This document shows, one piece after another, positions 52,948 to 61,965 of a DNA stretch of 62,848 bases. The position numbers were made by a program, and so were the translations under genes. The notes under the pieces are model-generated. The model worked only from the letters and a program-made list of their open reading frames with translations. It ran no database searches and was not told the DNA's origin. Source of the DNA: CAZPGL01 sp964586175 (lineage in GTDB: Bacteria > Actinomycetota > Acidimicrobiia > Acidimicrobiales > MedAcidi-G1); assembly GCA_964586175.1 (NCBI GenBank), contig CAZPGL010000007.1, forward strand, positions 1-62,848. The letters run 5' to 3'. Each line of letters begins with the position of its first letter. Positions within the stretch are counted from its first letter, which is position 1.

Positions 52948-53690
52948 GGGCGGATCGGACTCTGGGCGGTGAGGCCCCCGTCGACGGTGAACACCGAACC
53001 CGACACGAACGACGCATCGTCGGACACCAGCCAGAGCGCCATGGCCGCGATGTCCTCCGGGATCCCGAGCCGGCCCACCGGATGGGCGGCCGCCGCGGCA
53101 GCTTCGACAGCTGCCGGGTCGGGTGCGGCGTCGAACAGTTCCTGGGCCATCTCGGTGGCGATCCACCCCGGAGCGATGGTGTTGCATCGGATGCCGTCGA
53201 CACCGTGGTCGACAGCGATGGATCGGCTCAGGGCGTGCACCGCCCCCTTGGATGCGTTGTAGACGGCCATGCCGACGTCGGGTTGCAGGGCTCCCACCGA
53301 CCCGATGTTGACGATGACGCCGCCGCCGTGGTTGCGCATGTGACGCACCGCGGCCCGACAGCAGTTGAACACCCCGCGGGTGTTGACACCCAGCATCCGG
53401 TCGAAGTCGTCGTCGGTGGTGTCGGCGACCGTGCCGGCGGCCAGCACACCGGCGTTGTTCACGACAGCGTCGAGCATCCCGTGAGTGTCGACGGCGGCGG
53501 CGATCAGGGCGTCGGCGTCGGCCGGGTCGGCCACATCGGTGGCCACGAACGTGGCGTCGTCCAGACCGGGGTCGCGGCGGCTGCCGAGGGTGAGCAGAGC
53601 GCCTTCGGCGACGAACCGTCGTGCGATGGCTGCACCGATGCCGCTGCTCGCCCCGGTGATCACGATCGACTTGCCTTCGAGCACACCCAC
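52944..53690 (-). CDS. SDR family oxidoreductase
   Basis: 248 aa. Cofactor motif ITGASSGIGAAIAR, NNAG in VVNNAGVLAAG, catalytic Ser in IVNIGSVGALQ and YNASKGAVHAL with Tyr and Lys. GTG 53690 is chosen because AAAGG lies about 8 nt upstream and the fold begins at once; ATG 53711 or 53732 would add 7 or 14 residues. Substrate unknown. Confidence 0.9.
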   Translation of the reverse strand: MGVLEGKSIVITGASSGIGAAIARRFVAEGALLTLGSRRDPGLDDATFVATDVADPADADALIAAAVDTHGMLDAVVNNAGVLAAGTVADTTDDDFDRMLGVNTRGVFNCCRAAVRHMRNHGGGVIVNIGSVGALQPDVGMAVYNASKGAVHALSRSIAVDHGVDGIRCNTIAPGWIATEMAQELFDAAPDPAAVEAAAAAAHPVGRLGIPEDIAAMALWLVSDDASFVSGSVFTVDGGLTAQSPIRP

Positions 53691-53910
53691 GGTGACCGCC
53701 TTTCGGGTCATGGGCCGGGTGACGGCGTGCATCGTCGCATCCGAGCCTGTTCGACCGCAACCACGCCGACGGCCACCCGGCGGCCTGGGTGGCGTCGGGT
53801 GTGACCGGCACCGTCCACGAACTCGGCGACGTCGACGTCGACGTCGAGATCTACCTGCGGGTCGACCCCTGGGAGCACCGCCCGCGTTTCCCGGGGTCGG
53901 ACACGACCCC

Positions 53911-53916
53911 TACCAT
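53911..53916 (+). promoter_or_regulatory. Putative leaderless -10 box for SDR gene
   Basis: TACCAT, 7 nt before the ATG at 53924; it supports that start rather than an in-frame GTG 135 nt upstream. Confidence 0.5.
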
Positions 53917-53923
53917 CCGTCGC

Positions 53924-54661
53924 ATGTTCGATCTCACCGGCCGGACCGCGTTGATCACCGGCGCCGGCCAGAACGTCGGAGCCGGAATCGCCCGGGCCTT
54001 CGCCGCCGCCGGGTCCACCGTGCTCGTCAACGACCTCCGGGCCGAGCGGGCCGACGAGGTGGCGGCGGCCATCGTCGCCGACGGCGGTACCGCGGTGGCC
54101 GTGCCCTTCGACGTCACCGACGCCGACGCCGTGGTCGCCGCGGTGGCCGGACACGGACCGGTCGACGTGCTGGTCAACAACGCCGGCAACGGTGGCGCCG
54201 AGACGATGCTGCCCAAGCGGTTCACCGACTCGGTGCCCGACGACTGGTCGGGCCCCATCGACGTCAACCTGCACGGCGTGCTCCACTGCTGCCATGCCGT
54301 GCTGCCCGGCATGGTCGCCGCCGGCCACGGCCGCATCATCACCATCTCGTCGGGGGCCGGAACCCACGGGGTCGGCATCGGCTTCGCCCCGTACTCGGTG
54401 GGAAAGGGCGGGTCACTCAGCCTGATGCGCAGCCTGGCCCTCGAACACGGCCGCGACGGCATCACCGCCAACTCGGTGGCGTTGGGGCTCATGGATTCGG
54501 TACGGGCCGAAACGGCCGCCGCGCTGGTGAAAACCATCCCCACCGGTCGTCTCGGATCCCCCGACGACGTGGCCGCCGCCTGCTGCTACCTGGCGTCCGA
54601 CGAAGCGTCGTGGATCACCGGCCAGACCATCGGCCTCAACGGCGGCACGTTCACGTCGTGA
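53924..54661 (+). CDS. SDR family oxidoreductase
   Basis: 245 aa. Cofactor motif ITGAGQNVGAGIARAF, NNAG in VLVNNAGNGG, catalytic Ser in IITISSGAGTHG and YSVGKGG, with Tyr and Lys. The C-terminal WITGQTIGLNGGTFTS is typical. The frame stays open about 200 nt upstream with protein-like sequence, but the fold and the TACCAT box indicate ATG 53924. Followed by the M20 peptidase after 16 bp. Confidence 0.9.
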   Translation: MFDLTGRTALITGAGQNVGAGIARAFAAAGSTVLVNDLRAERADEVAAAIVADGGTAVAVPFDVTDADAVVAAVAGHGPVDVLVNNAGNGGAETMLPKRFTDSVPDDWSGPIDVNLHGVLHCCHAVLPGMVAAGHGRIITISSGAGTHGVGIGFAPYSVGKGGSLSLMRSLALEHGRDGITANSVALGLMDSVRAETAAALVKTIPTGRLGSPDDVAAACCYLASDEASWITGQTIGLNGGTFTS

Positions 54662-54677
54662 CCGCCTACGACTGACC

Positions 54678-56027
54678 ATGGCCGGCCCCGACCCACATCT
54701 CACCAGCCAGACGGTCGAAATGCTCCAGGCGTTGATCCGCAACGCCTGCGTCAACGACGGCACCACCGCTTCGGGTCAGGAGACACGCAACGCCGACCTG
54801 CTCGAAACATTCCTCGAAGGCACCGGGCTCGACATCGAACGGTTCGACGCCGCCCCGGGTCGCACCTCGCTGGTGGCCCGCATCGAAGGGTCGATACCCG
54901 ACGCTCCGTCGCTGTGCCTGATGGGCCACACCGACGTCGTGCCGGTCAACCCCGACGGCTGGTCCCGCGACCCGTTCGCCGCCGAACTCGTTGACGGCGA
55001 AGTGTGGGGCCGCGGCGCCGTCGACATGCTCAACCTGGTGGCCTCCCAGGCCGTCGCCTTCCGAACCCTCGCCGACCAGGGTTTCCGCCCCACCGGCGAC
55101 CTGATCTTCTTCGCGGTCGCCGACGAGGAATCAGGCAGCGCCCACGGGGCCCGTTGGATGGCCGACCATCATCGCGACATCATCGCCGCCGACTATGTCC
55201 TCACCGAAAACGGCGGCATCCACTCCGGTGATGAGTCGGCACCGGCGATCAGCGTCAACGTGGCCGAAAAAGGTGTGGCCTGGCGGCGATTGACCGTCCG
55301 CGGCACCCCGGGTCACGGCTCCATGCCGTACCGGACCGACAACGCCCTGGTGAAGGCGGCAGCCGTCGTGCAACGCATCGCCGACTACCGGCCGCCGCCA
55401 CGGTTCCATGAACTGTGGCGCGGACAGGTCGACGCCATGAACCTGCCCGACGACGTCCGCGACCAACTGCTCAACGAGGACCGGGTCGACGAGTTCCTCG
55501 CCGCGGTGCCGTCGGCAGGCACCGCCCGGCATCTGCACGCCTGCACCCACACGACGTTCTCCCCCAACGTCGGCGACGGCCGCGGCAAGACCAACGTGAT
55601 TCCCGACACGGTGTCGTTGGACATCGACATCCGCACCATGCCTGGCGACACCGCCGACGAAGTGGCGGCACATCTACGCGCAGCCCTCGGCGACGACCTC
55701 GCCGATCACGTCGAGGTCGACGCCCTCATGAACGATCCGGCGTCGTCATCACGCACCGACACGCCACTGTGGGACGCCCTGGAGCGGGCAGTCACCCGAC
55801 CGTTCCCGACGGCCCGCATCAACCCGCAGTTCACCGTGGGCTTCACCGATGCCCGCGTGTACCGGGAGATGGGGTCGGTGGCGTACGGGGCCGGCCTGCT
55901 GAGCCCGACCATCGGCGGCGGCGAATTCGCCCGGCGGTTCCACGGACACGACGAACGCATCGACGTCGAGTCGCTGCGTCTCACCACCGACCTGTATCTC
56001 GACGTCTGTCGGGACCTGCTGGCATGA
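54678..56027 (+). CDS. M20 family metallopeptidase / deacylase
   Basis: 449 aa. Metal and active-site motifs: CLMGHTDVVPVNPDGW, GEVWGRGAVDM, FAVADEESGSAHGA (catalytic Glu pair) and the C-terminal FHGHDERI. The dimerisation domain starts near VNVAEKGVAWRRLTV. Hydrolyses an N-acyl amino acid or peptide, substrate unknown. Its stop overlaps the start of a truncated amidohydrolase (ATGA). Confidence 0.92.
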   Translation: MAGPDPHLTSQTVEMLQALIRNACVNDGTTASGQETRNADLLETFLEGTGLDIERFDAAPGRTSLVARIEGSIPDAPSLCLMGHTDVVPVNPDGWSRDPFAAELVDGEVWGRGAVDMLNLVASQAVAFRTLADQGFRPTGDLIFFAVADEESGSAHGARWMADHHRDIIAADYVLTENGGIHSGDESAPAISVNVAEKGVAWRRLTVRGTPGHGSMPYRTDNALVKAAAVVQRIADYRPPPRFHELWRGQVDAMNLPDDVRDQLLNEDRVDEFLAAVPSAGTARHLHACTHTTFSPNVGDGRGKTNVIPDTVSLDIDIRTMPGDTADEVAAHLRAALGDDLADHVEVDALMNDPASSSRTDTPLWDALERAVTRPFPTARINPQFTVGFTDARVYREMGSVAYGAGLLSPTIGGGEFARRFHGHDERIDVESLRLTTDLYLDVCRDLLA

Positions 56028-56125
56028 CCCACGACCTCGTGTTCGCCGGAGGTCGCCTGGTCGACCCGGCGAACGACATCGACGGGGTGTGCGACCTCGG
56101 GATCAACGGTGACCGGGTAGCCGAG
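56024..56125 (+). pseudogene. Amidohydrolase, N-terminal fragment only
   Basis: ATG 56024 overlaps the M20 stop. The first 34 residues, MTHDLVFAGGRLVDPANDID and then GINGDRVAE, are the N-terminus of a D-aminoacylase/dihydroorotase-type amidohydrolase. The HxH metal site and barrel are missing: after about 56120 the sequence becomes the reverse complement of an SDR gene. Either a rearrangement or an assembly join cut it. Confidence 0.7.
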
Positions 56126-56542
56126 GATGCCGGCCGCCGACACCAGATTCACGATGGTGCCGTGGCCCTGGGCCTTGAACACCGGCACGGCCCGGCGCAC
56201 GCAGAAGAACTGGGCGTCGATGCACGCGGCCATGGTGTGACGCCACTCCTCGTCGGTGACGTCCTCGACCGGCTTCGTCGGCCCGGCCACCCCGGCGTTG
56301 TTGACGAGGATGTTGAGGCCGCCGGTCAACAGGTCGTCGAACACGGCGTCGACGGCCGCCGGGTCGCTGACGTCGCACACGTGGGTGGCCACATCGTCGG
56401 GCAGGCCGCCCAGGCTGGCGGCGTCGATGTCGCAGGTGACGACCTCGGCCCCGGCGGCGTGCAGGGCCAGCACCGTGGCCCGGCCCATGCCGGCCCCGCC
56501 GGCAGTGACGAAGGCTCGCAGGCCGGTGAGGGACGTATCCAA
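56114..56542 (-). pseudogene. SDR oxidoreductase, N-terminal fragment only
   Basis: TTG 56542 with AGGAG upstream, 8 bp after the glutamine synthetase stop. About 143 residues of a normal SDR are present: VTAGGAGMGRATVLALHAAG, ILVNNAGVAGP and TIVNLVSAAGILGYP. The catalytic YxxxK and C-terminal half are absent; the frame then continues through DNA antisense to the amidohydrolase and M20 genes. Truncated at the same point as the facing amidohydrolase. Confidence 0.75.
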
Positions 56543-56550
56543 CGAGGCTC

Positions 56551-57906
56551 CTACATCAAGGAGAGATAGGTGTCGATCTCGGCCGCGCTGATCCGGTCGT
56601 TGATGGCCCGGAACTCGGTCCGCTTCACCTCGGCGAAGTAGTCCACGTAGTCGCCGTCGCGACCCGAGCCGAAGGCGGCCCGCAGCACGTCGTCGGCCAC
56701 CAGGGCGTCCATGGCGTGCAGAAGGGTGGGCGGCAGGGCGGAGATACCCCGACGCTGGATCTCGTCCAGCGGCAGGGCGAACAGGTTGTCGGTGTTCGGG
56801 TCACCAGGGTCGACGCCCCGGTCGATCCCGTCGAGGCCGCCGGCCAGCAGGGCGGTGAAGGCCAGGTACGGGTTGGCCGACCCGTCCGGAACCCGGACCT
56901 CGAGCCGTCCACCTTCGGGGATGCGGATCATCTGGGTCCGGTTGTTGCCGCCGTAGGCGACGTACGAGGGCGCCCACGTGGCCCCCGAGTCGGGTGGACC
57001 GACGCCGATGCGCTTGAACGAGTTGACGGTCGGGCAGACGATGCCGGTCAGGCCCTGGGCGTGGTCGAGGACGCCGCCCGTGAACGAGTAGGCCATGGCG
57101 CTGAGCCCGAGGCCCCGGGGGTCGTCGTCGTCGTGGAACAGCGGTTCGTCGGTGTCGGCGGTCCACAGGCTGAGGTGGGTGTGCAGGCCGTTGCCGGTCT
57201 TGTCGCTGAATGGTTTGGGCATGAACGTGGCGTACAGACCCTGCTGGCGGGCCAGGGTGTGCATCATGAGCCGCAGCACGATCAGCCGGTCGGAGGTGGT
57301 GAGGGCGTCCGAGTACTGGAAGTTCTGTTCGAACTGCCCGTTGGCGTCCTCGTGGTCGTTGGCGTAGTTGCCCCATCCCATGGCGTCCATGTGTCGGGAC
57401 ACCGTGGTCAGGTGGTCGAGCATGGTGGTGAGGCCCCGGGCGTCGTAACAGGGCAGGGCCGAGGTGTCGCGCTCGTCGGCCGGGCGCAGCGTGCCGTCGT
57501 CGTCGCGGGCCAGCAGCGAGTACTCGGCTTCGACGCCGGCCTTGAGCACCAGGTTCCGTTCGGCGGCCCGGGCCAGGGCCTGCTGCAGGATGACCCGGGG
57601 GGCGTAGGGCCACAGTTCACCGTCGACGGTGGCGTCGCACTGCATGGCGGCCACGTTGGGCTGCCACGGCAACTGCACGTACGAGCCGGGATCGGGGATG
57701 GCCAGGATGTCCGGGTCGGCCGGGGTCTGGCTCATGGGCCCGGCGGCGAACCCGGCGAACCCGGCCCCCACCTCGAGCAATTCGTCAAGGTTGGTGACCG
57801 GCACCAACTTGGCACACGGTTTGCCGTGCATCTCGACGAACATGGCGTAGATGAACTCCACGCCGTCATCGTCGATGCGGGCTCTGAGTTCTTCCGGAGT
57901 CGTCAT
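56551..57906 (-). CDS. Glutamine synthetase family protein, type III/GlnT-like
   Basis: 451 aa from ATG 57906, with AAGGGA upstream and ATGA overlap with the GH13 stop. VEMHGKPCAKLVPVTNLDEL and VGAGFAGFAAGPMS match the GlnT/type-III glutamate-ammonia ligase branch. ANDHEDANGQFEQNF, FMPKPFSDKTGNGLHTHLSL and RIPEGGRLEVRVPDGSANPY are ATP- and metal-site motifs. It could instead make a gamma-glutamyl amide such as gamma-glutamylmethylamide. Confidence 0.87.
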   Translation of the reverse strand: MTTPEELRARIDDDGVEFIYAMFVEMHGKPCAKLVPVTNLDELLEVGAGFAGFAAGPMSQTPADPDILAIPDPGSYVQLPWQPNVAAMQCDATVDGELWPYAPRVILQQALARAAERNLVLKAGVEAEYSLLARDDDGTLRPADERDTSALPCYDARGLTTMLDHLTTVSRHMDAMGWGNYANDHEDANGQFEQNFQYSDALTTSDRLIVLRLMMHTLARQQGLYATFMPKPFSDKTGNGLHTHLSLWTADTDEPLFHDDDDPRGLGLSAMAYSFTGGVLDHAQGLTGIVCPTVNSFKRIGVGPPDSGATWAPSYVAYGGNNRTQMIRIPEGGRLEVRVPDGSANPYLAFTALLAGGLDGIDRGVDPGDPNTDNLFALPLDEIQRRGISALPPTLLHAMDALVADDVLRAAFGSGRDGDYVDYFAEVKRTEFRAINDRISAAEIDTYLSLM

Positions 57907-59564
57907 CTGGTTTCCCTTCCCGGGGTCGTGGTGACCCCACCGCATTCGATGAACTCTTTCACGCTGCGCCCACGCCACACGACCGCACCGGCGGCGGGGA
58001 GATCCAACATGCCGGTGTCGGACACGACGGTGGTCCACGACCGGTACACGACCTCGGCGTCGACACCCGGGTTGAAGGGTTGCGACGTGTCCGCCGTGTT
58101 GACTGCCACACCAACGGCACCGCGCCGGTAGGCGACGACCGGCCCGTCGCCACCGTCGACCCATTCGACCGGTCCGACTGCCGCATCGACCAAGGTGCGT
58201 CGCGTGTGGAGCAGCCGCCGGTAGCGGCCGTGCCATGACCCGGGGTCGACGATCTGGCGTTCAACGGTCTCATCGTCGCTGCGGGTTGATGACCGCAACC
58301 ACGCCGTACCGGTGGTGAAACCCTGCCCGGGGCCCGGTTCCCACGGCATCGGTGTCCGGCAGCCGTCACGGCCCGCGGCGGCGTCACCGGCCGAACCGAC
58401 GGGATCCAACGTGTCAGCCACATCGACCCGCCCGTCTTCCAGACCCAGTTCCCCGCCCTGGTAGAGGACGGGGACCCCGGGTAGGAACGCCATCAGCACG
58501 TCGAGGGCCAAGGCGCGGGCCCGACCCAGGTCGCCGCTGCCGAAACGACTCGGGGCGCGGGCGACGTCGTGGCTCCCCGACGCCCACACCAGCCGGTCCC
58601 CGAGGCGCCGGGATGGTTCGTCGATCGCTCGCCGCAACCGGTCAGCACTCCAACGGACATGCATCGGCGCGAACCAGAACCCGTTGTGGAGCCCGTCTCC
58701 GGGCAGCAGACGTTCAAGGTCGGCGGGGTCGAGGGTGTAGGTCTCACCCATCAACCAGGCGCCGTGTTCGTCGGCCAACTCGCGCCATCGGCGGAACACT
58801 TCCTGGTTCTCGGGTTGGAGGACATCGTGGACGTGGTCGAACGCCGACCATTGTTCGAGGATCGGCATCGACGGATCCCACGGTGCGACCTGCGGGTTCG
58901 ACCGCAGTTCTGCGTCCTTGACGAGGGTGCCGGCCATGTCGATCCGGAAACCGTCGACGCCCCGGTCCAACCAGAATCGGAGGATGTCGTCGAACGCGTC
59001 GCGGACCGCCGGGTTGCGCCAGTTGAGGTCCGGCTGTTCCGGCAGGAACAGGTGCAGGTGGTATTGGCCGCAACGTTCGTCGAGCGTCCACGCCGAACCA
59101 CCGAAGTATCCGATCCAGTTGTTGGGCGGACCACCGTCAGGCGCTGGGTCCGCCCAGATGTAGTGGTCGCGGTATGGGCCGGTCGAATCGTCGCAGGCCG
59201 CCTGGAACCACGGGTGTTCGCTGCTGGTGTGGTTGGGGACGAGGTCGACGATCACCCGGATCGACCGCTGGTGGGCGGCGTCGAGGAGATCGTCGACATC
59301 GGCCAACGTCCCGAACCTCGGATCGACCTGGCAGTGGTCGGAGACGTCGTACCCCCAGTCGATCATCGGCGACGGGTAGAAGGGGGTGATCCACACGAAG
59401 TCGACCCCCAGGTCGGCGAGGTAGTCGAGCTTGCCGATGATGCCGGCCAGGTCACCGATCCCGTCGCCGTCGGAATCGGCGAACGACCGGATGTAGATCT
59501 CGTAACCGACGGCGTCGACCCACCATCGTTCTCCTCGACCGGGGTCGCCGGCCTGCCGCGCCAC
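57903..59564 (-). CDS. GH13 alpha-glucosidase-type enzyme
   Basis: 553 aa. Region I DLVPNHTS (107-114), nucleophile D209 in GVDGFRIDMAG, acid/base E274 in WLMGETY, and region IV SGSHDVAR (330-336), where the usual NHD reads SHD (S331). YEIYIRSFADSDGDGIGDL marks the alpha-glucosidase/trehalose-like branch. No signal peptide, so cytosolic. Translationally coupled to a glutamine-synthetase-like gene, an odd pairing. GTG start with a weak ribosome-binding site. Confidence 0.9.
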   Translation of the reverse strand: MARQAGDPGRGERWWVDAVGYEIYIRSFADSDGDGIGDLAGIIGKLDYLADLGVDFVWITPFYPSPMIDWGYDVSDHCQVDPRFGTLADVDDLLDAAHQRSIRVIVDLVPNHTSSEHPWFQAACDDSTGPYRDHYIWADPAPDGGPPNNWIGYFGGSAWTLDERCGQYHLHLFLPEQPDLNWRNPAVRDAFDDILRFWLDRGVDGFRIDMAGTLVKDAELRSNPQVAPWDPSMPILEQWSAFDHVHDVLQPENQEVFRRWRELADEHGAWLMGETYTLDPADLERLLPGDGLHNGFWFAPMHVRWSADRLRRAIDEPSRRLGDRLVWASGSHDVARAPSRFGSGDLGRARALALDVLMAFLPGVPVLYQGGELGLEDGRVDVADTLDPVGSAGDAAAGRDGCRTPMPWEPGPGQGFTTGTAWLRSSTRSDDETVERQIVDPGSWHGRYRRLLHTRRTLVDAAVGPVEWVDGGDGPVVAYRRGAVGVAVNTADTSQPFNPGVDAEVVYRSWTTVVSDTGMLDLPAAGAVVWRGRSVKEFIECGGVTTTPGRETR

Positions 59565-59744
59565 GGATGTTCCGTTCAGAACTGGGACGAGAGGGCTTCG
59601 AGGGCGCCGGCGATGCGGGCGCTGAGATCTGCGGTCATGGTGGCGGCATCTTTCTCACGTCCTGCGGGATTCGTGGACGATGCCACACTTCGGCGCGCCT
59701 GCCCAGCGCCGGCCGTGCACTTCGGGCGTCGGATCAACAACGGG

Positions 59745-59750
59745 TACCGT
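59745..59750 (+). promoter_or_regulatory. Putative leaderless -10 box for methyltransferase gene
   Basis: TACCGT, 6 nt before the GTG at 59757. Confidence 0.5.
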
Positions 59751-59756
59751 GCCGGC

Positions 59757-60950
59757 GTGGACCCCGCCGAGCATCTGGTCGTGACCGCCACGGCACGCGA
59801 CGGTGCCGGGATCGCCCGGTCGGCCGACGGGCGCGTCATGTTCGTCGAGGACGCCCTCCCCGGCGAGACGGTGACCGCCGAAGTGCTCCGGGTCGAGAAG
59901 CGCTGGTCCCGGGCCCGAGCCGTCAAGGTGCTGACACCGTCCCCGCAGCGGGTGCCGGTGTCGTGTCGGCATCGAGTGGACGGCTGTGGCGGCTGTGACC
60001 TGCTGCACGTGGCCGGCGACCATCAACTCGACCTGAAGGCCGGCATCGTGACCGACCAGTTGGAGCGGGCCGGGGTCGAGTTCCCGCAACCCGACCTGGT
60101 GTCGCTCACCGACGATCAGGGGCGTACCACCGTGCGGGCCGCAGTGGTCACCGGCCGGGCCGGCTACCGGGCCCGCAGCTCCCACGACGTCATCGTGCCC
60201 GCCTCGTGTCCAGCCGTGGACCCCTTGGTCGAGGAGCTCCTGGTGGACGGGCGCTTCGGCGACGCCGCCGAGGTGACGATCCGGGCCGGCAGCCGCACCG
60301 GTGACCGTCTCGTGCTGGTGGACGGCGACCCCGACGACGTGGACGTCCCCGACGACGTGCTGGTGGTCGGGGCCGACGAGTTGGCGGCCGGACGCCGGGC
60401 GTGGATCCACGAGGAGGCGGCCGGCCGGTCGTGGCGTATCTCGGCCCGGTCGTTCTTCCAGAACCGGCCGACCGGGGTCGACGCTCTGGTCGCCCTGGTC
60501 GCCGAGGCGATCGACGCCTTGGACCGGTCGGGTGGGGCTGGTCCGCTGGTCGATGCCTACGCCGGGGTCGGGATCTTCGCCGGCACCGTCGGCGCCCGGC
60601 GGCCGACGGTGGCCGTCGAACGCAGCGCCGATTCGCTGGCCGACGCCCGGGTCAACCTGGCCGGAGGCGACGTCCGGATCGTGGCCGCCGACGTGGCGGC
60701 GTGGCCGGCCACCCCGGCGGCCGTGGTGGTCGCCGACCCGGCCAGGGCCGGCCTGGGGCGGGCCGGGGTCGACGCCCTGCTGGCCGCCGATCCCGGGCTG
60801 TTCGTGCTGGTCGGGTGCGACCCCGGCGCGTTCGCCCGCGACGCCGGCCTGCTCGCCGCGGCCGGGTGGCGACTCGAACGGCTGGCCGTGGTCGACCTGT
60901 TCCCCGACACCAGCCACGTCGAGACGGTGGGGGTGTTCACCGCCCGCTGA
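59757..60950 (+). CDS. TrmA/RlmD-family RNA (uracil-C5) methyltransferase
   Basis: 397 aa from GTG 59757, with a TACCGT box 6 nt before it; the frame is open upstream but antisense to the GH13 gene. The N-terminal TRAM-like region is followed by a 4Fe-4S pattern CRHRVDGCGGCDLLH. SAM and catalytic motifs: FFQNRP, VDAYAGVGIFAG, VADPARAGLG and the nucleophile Cys in VLVGCDPGAFARD. Uses SAM to methylate a uridine in rRNA or tRNA; exact site unknown. Confidence 0.9.
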   Translation: MDPAEHLVVTATARDGAGIARSADGRVMFVEDALPGETVTAEVLRVEKRWSRARAVKVLTPSPQRVPVSCRHRVDGCGGCDLLHVAGDHQLDLKAGIVTDQLERAGVEFPQPDLVSLTDDQGRTTVRAAVVTGRAGYRARSSHDVIVPASCPAVDPLVEELLVDGRFGDAAEVTIRAGSRTGDRLVLVDGDPDDVDVPDDVLVVGADELAAGRRAWIHEEAAGRSWRISARSFFQNRPTGVDALVALVAEAIDALDRSGGAGPLVDAYAGVGIFAGTVGARRPTVAVERSADSLADARVNLAGGDVRIVAADVAAWPATPAAVVVADPARAGLGRAGVDALLAADPGLFVLVGCDPGAFARDAGLLAAAGWRLERLAVVDLFPDTSHVETVGVFTAR

Positions 60951-60967
60951 GCCGGATCGACGGGGGT

Positions 60968-61057
60968 TCAGTCGACCTGGCGGAGCCGGTAGCCGACGCC
61001 GCGGACCGTCTCAAGGCTGGTGGTGTCGGGCCCCTGCTTGCGGTGCAACGTGCGGAC
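60968..61057 (-). pseudogene. Response regulator (OmpR family) C-terminal remnant
   Basis: The last 29 codons read VRTLHRKQGPDTTSLETVRG followed by VGYRLRQVD and a TGA stop. This is the recognition helix and wing of an OmpR/PhoB-type output domain (normally VRRLRRKL...TVRGVGYRL). No receiver domain or rest of the winged helix is present upstream, where the sequence is non-coding. A decayed gene end between two intact plus-strand genes. Confidence 0.6.
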
Positions 61058-61162
61058 CGCGGCGGGAAACCGGCGAACGCGCCCCGGCGACTCCACGGCT
61101 CCGACTCCACCCCTCGGAGCCCGAGTCGCCGGGACGGCCGCGGCTCGGAAAGGATGGCGCCC

Positions 61163-61951
61163 ATGACACGACATGCGAACCATCCGTCCGGACTCTCGGT
61201 GGGCTGCCAGCTCCAGCCCCAGGCCACCTCGGTCGAGGCGCTGCGGGACGCCTGGCGGCGGGCCGACGCCATGGGCGCCGACTCCATCTGGATCTGGGAC
61301 CACTTCTACCCGCTGTTCGGCGACCCCGACGCCACCCACTTCGAAGGGTGGACGCTGCTGTCGGCCATGGCCGCCGACACCGAACACGCACGGCTCGGCA
61401 CGATGGTGACCGGCAACTCGTACCGCAACCCCGAGTTGCTGGCCGACATGGCCCGCACCCTCGACCACCTGTCGGGGGGCCGCATGTACCTGGGGGTGGG
61501 GGCCGGCTGGTTCGAGCGCGACTACGACGAGTACGGCTACGAGTTCGGCACCGTCGGCAGCCGGCTACGTCAGCTCGAGGCCGACCTGCCCCGGATGCGG
61601 TCCCGGCTGGCCGCCCTGAACCCGCCGGCCGTCGGGCCGTTGCCGCTGCTCATCGGCGGGTCCGGCCGCAAGGTCACCCTGCGGCTGGTCGCCGAGTACG
61701 CCGACGCCTGGAACTGCTTCGGTCCGCCGGAGAACGTGGCGGAACTGTCGGCCATCCTCGACGAGTGGTGCGGGAAGGTGGGCCGCGACCCGGCGGAGAT
61801 CGAGCGCACGGTGTGCATCGCCCAGAACGACGTCGACGACGTGGGCCGCTACCTGGACGTGAGGGTCGACCACCTCGTGGTCATGACCGGCGACCCGTTC
61901 GACCTGGATCCCCTGCAGCGCCTGATCGCCCAGCGCGACGCCCTGGGCTGA
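61163..61951 (+). CDS. LLM-class F420-dependent oxidoreductase
   Basis: 262 aa from ATG 61163; AAAGGA lies 8 nt upstream (ATG 61154 is an in-frame alternative). Luciferase-like barrel: ADAMGADSIWIWDHFYPLFG, GTMVTGNSYRNPELLADMARTLDHLS and GRMYLGVGAGWFERDYDEYG. LPLLIGGSGRKVTLRL is the F420-phosphate region. Substrate unknown. Confidence 0.9.
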   Translation: MTRHANHPSGLSVGCQLQPQATSVEALRDAWRRADAMGADSIWIWDHFYPLFGDPDATHFEGWTLLSAMAADTEHARLGTMVTGNSYRNPELLADMARTLDHLSGGRMYLGVGAGWFERDYDEYGYEFGTVGSRLRQLEADLPRMRSRLAALNPPAVGPLPLLIGGSGRKVTLRLVAEYADAWNCFGPPENVAELSAILDEWCGKVGRDPAEIERTVCIAQNDVDDVGRYLDVRVDHLVVMTGDPFDLDPLQRLIAQRDALG

Positions 61952-61965
61952 CCGGGCCCCCGGCC

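Noticed and set aside
59576..59638. 20-codon frame (MTADLSARIAGALEALSSQF) just upstream of the GH13 gene
   Set aside because: It has a start and stop and ends 11 bp before the GH13 GTG, but lacks a clear ribosome-binding site or any recognisable leader-peptide feature; could be chance.
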